A DNA stretch of 64,000 nucleotides from Conyzicola nivalis (GTDB lineage: Bacteria > Actinomycetota > Actinomycetes > Actinomycetales > Microbacteriaceae), in contig NZ_BMGB01000002.1 of assembly GCF_014639655.1 (NCBI RefSeq), positions 578,054-642,053 of the forward strand. The letters run 5' to 3'. The notes under the pieces are model-generated. The model saw only the letters and a list, made by a program, of their open reading frames with translations. It did no database searches and was not told the DNA's origin. Position numbers and translations under genes: made by a program. Each line of letters begins with the position of its first letter. Positions within the stretch are counted from its first letter, which is position 1. Of the stretch, positions 63,863-64,000 are shown piece by piece.

Positions 63863-64000
63863 CCCTCGCGGTCGCGACACGCCCGGGATGTGTGGTGCTT
63901 TGCCGAGGTGGCGTGGCGCACGTAGAGTAATCACTCGTCACCCCAAAGGTTCGGAAAGCCGCAGAGCTTCCCGGCCTCAAGTAGGGGACTGAATCCCGAT
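63863..64000 (+). other. Region after tyrS; strong promoter-like sequence, possible rRNA leader
   Basis: A small tcgcg-gt-cgcga hairpin (63866-63877) follows tyrS. TTGCCG (63900-63905), 17 bases, TAGAGT (63923-63928) is the best -35/-10 pair in the window. The transcribed side (aaggttcggaaagccgcag, then a ggga/tccc stem) encodes no protein I recognise. An rRNA operon beyond the edge would fit, but no 16S sequence is visible. Confidence 0.4.

Noticed and set aside
62477..63934. 485-codon minus-strand frame opposite tyrS
   Set aside because: Antisense shadow; would also cover the tyrS and satD control region.
63930..64000. Start of a 16S rRNA gene at the right edge
   Set aside because: No recognisable 16S 5' sequence is present; only a promoter-like signal can be supported.

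Overview
This window comes from a high-GC actinobacterium, most likely a member of the Microbacteriaceae (Micrococcales). Evidence for this is a mycothiol S-conjugate amidase, GTG/TTG starts, many leaderless-looking genes (TANNNT six to eight bases before the start codon), and DUF4307, DUF4245, DUF1684 and DUF6264-like proteins. Gene order follows two Mycobacterium tuberculosis blocks I know: greA, DUF4307, mca, small protein, trhA, Z-prenyl synthase, phoH, fumC, glpX, DUF4245, xseB/xseA, ispH (about Rv1080c-Rv1110) and infC, rpmI, rplT, tsnR, pheS, pheT, argCJBDF, argGH, mpg, tyrS (about Rv1641-Rv1689). The genus cannot be named from sequence alone.

Layout. 1-2596: end of ilvA, greA, DUF4307, mca and a small membrane protein. 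2680-8392: DUF1684 protein plus a complete Opp/Dpp-type ABC importer. 8557-12807: trhA, cis-prenyl synthase, PLP enzyme, PIN-PhoH protein. 13020-17282 (minus strand): xseA, xseB, DUF4245, carbonic anhydrase, fumC. 17331-21313: ispH, a membrane protein, a histidine kinase and a kinase-like membrane partner without a response regulator. 21319-23485: divergent fbaA and glpX.

24011-38553 is an accessory nitrogen/purine-scavenging island: PucR regulator, PPC-domain protein, two adenosine/adenine deaminase paralogues, then one operon of amidohydrolase, lipoprotein, two permeases, fused double ATPase, third deaminase, adenine deaminase and a GntR/UTRA regulator. Its control regions hold a GlnR-like box (GTAAC-n6-GAAAC) and a GntR-like palindrome. 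One deaminase lacks the catalytic Glu of the family.

38582-46121: rmuC, DUF1844, infC (with an apparent ATC start), rpmI, rplT, an rRNA methyltransferase and the gluABCD glutamate importer, which is preceded by a second GlnR-like array. 46146-59629: pheST, DUF937 protein, then argCJBDF, a membrane acyltransferase-like gene where argR often sits, and argGH. 59631-63862: a 47-residue membrane protein, alkyladenine glycosylase, DUF817, a SatD-like protein and partner with two tandem operator-like dyads, and tyrS. The last 138 bases hold a strong-looking promoter, possibly for an rRNA operon beyond the window.

No tRNA, rRNA, CRISPR array, transposase, prophage gene or replication origin was recognised. 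The mobile-type DNA seen is a short dispersed palindromic repeat that has entered argD and probably pheT in frame and lies at the argG/argH junction.
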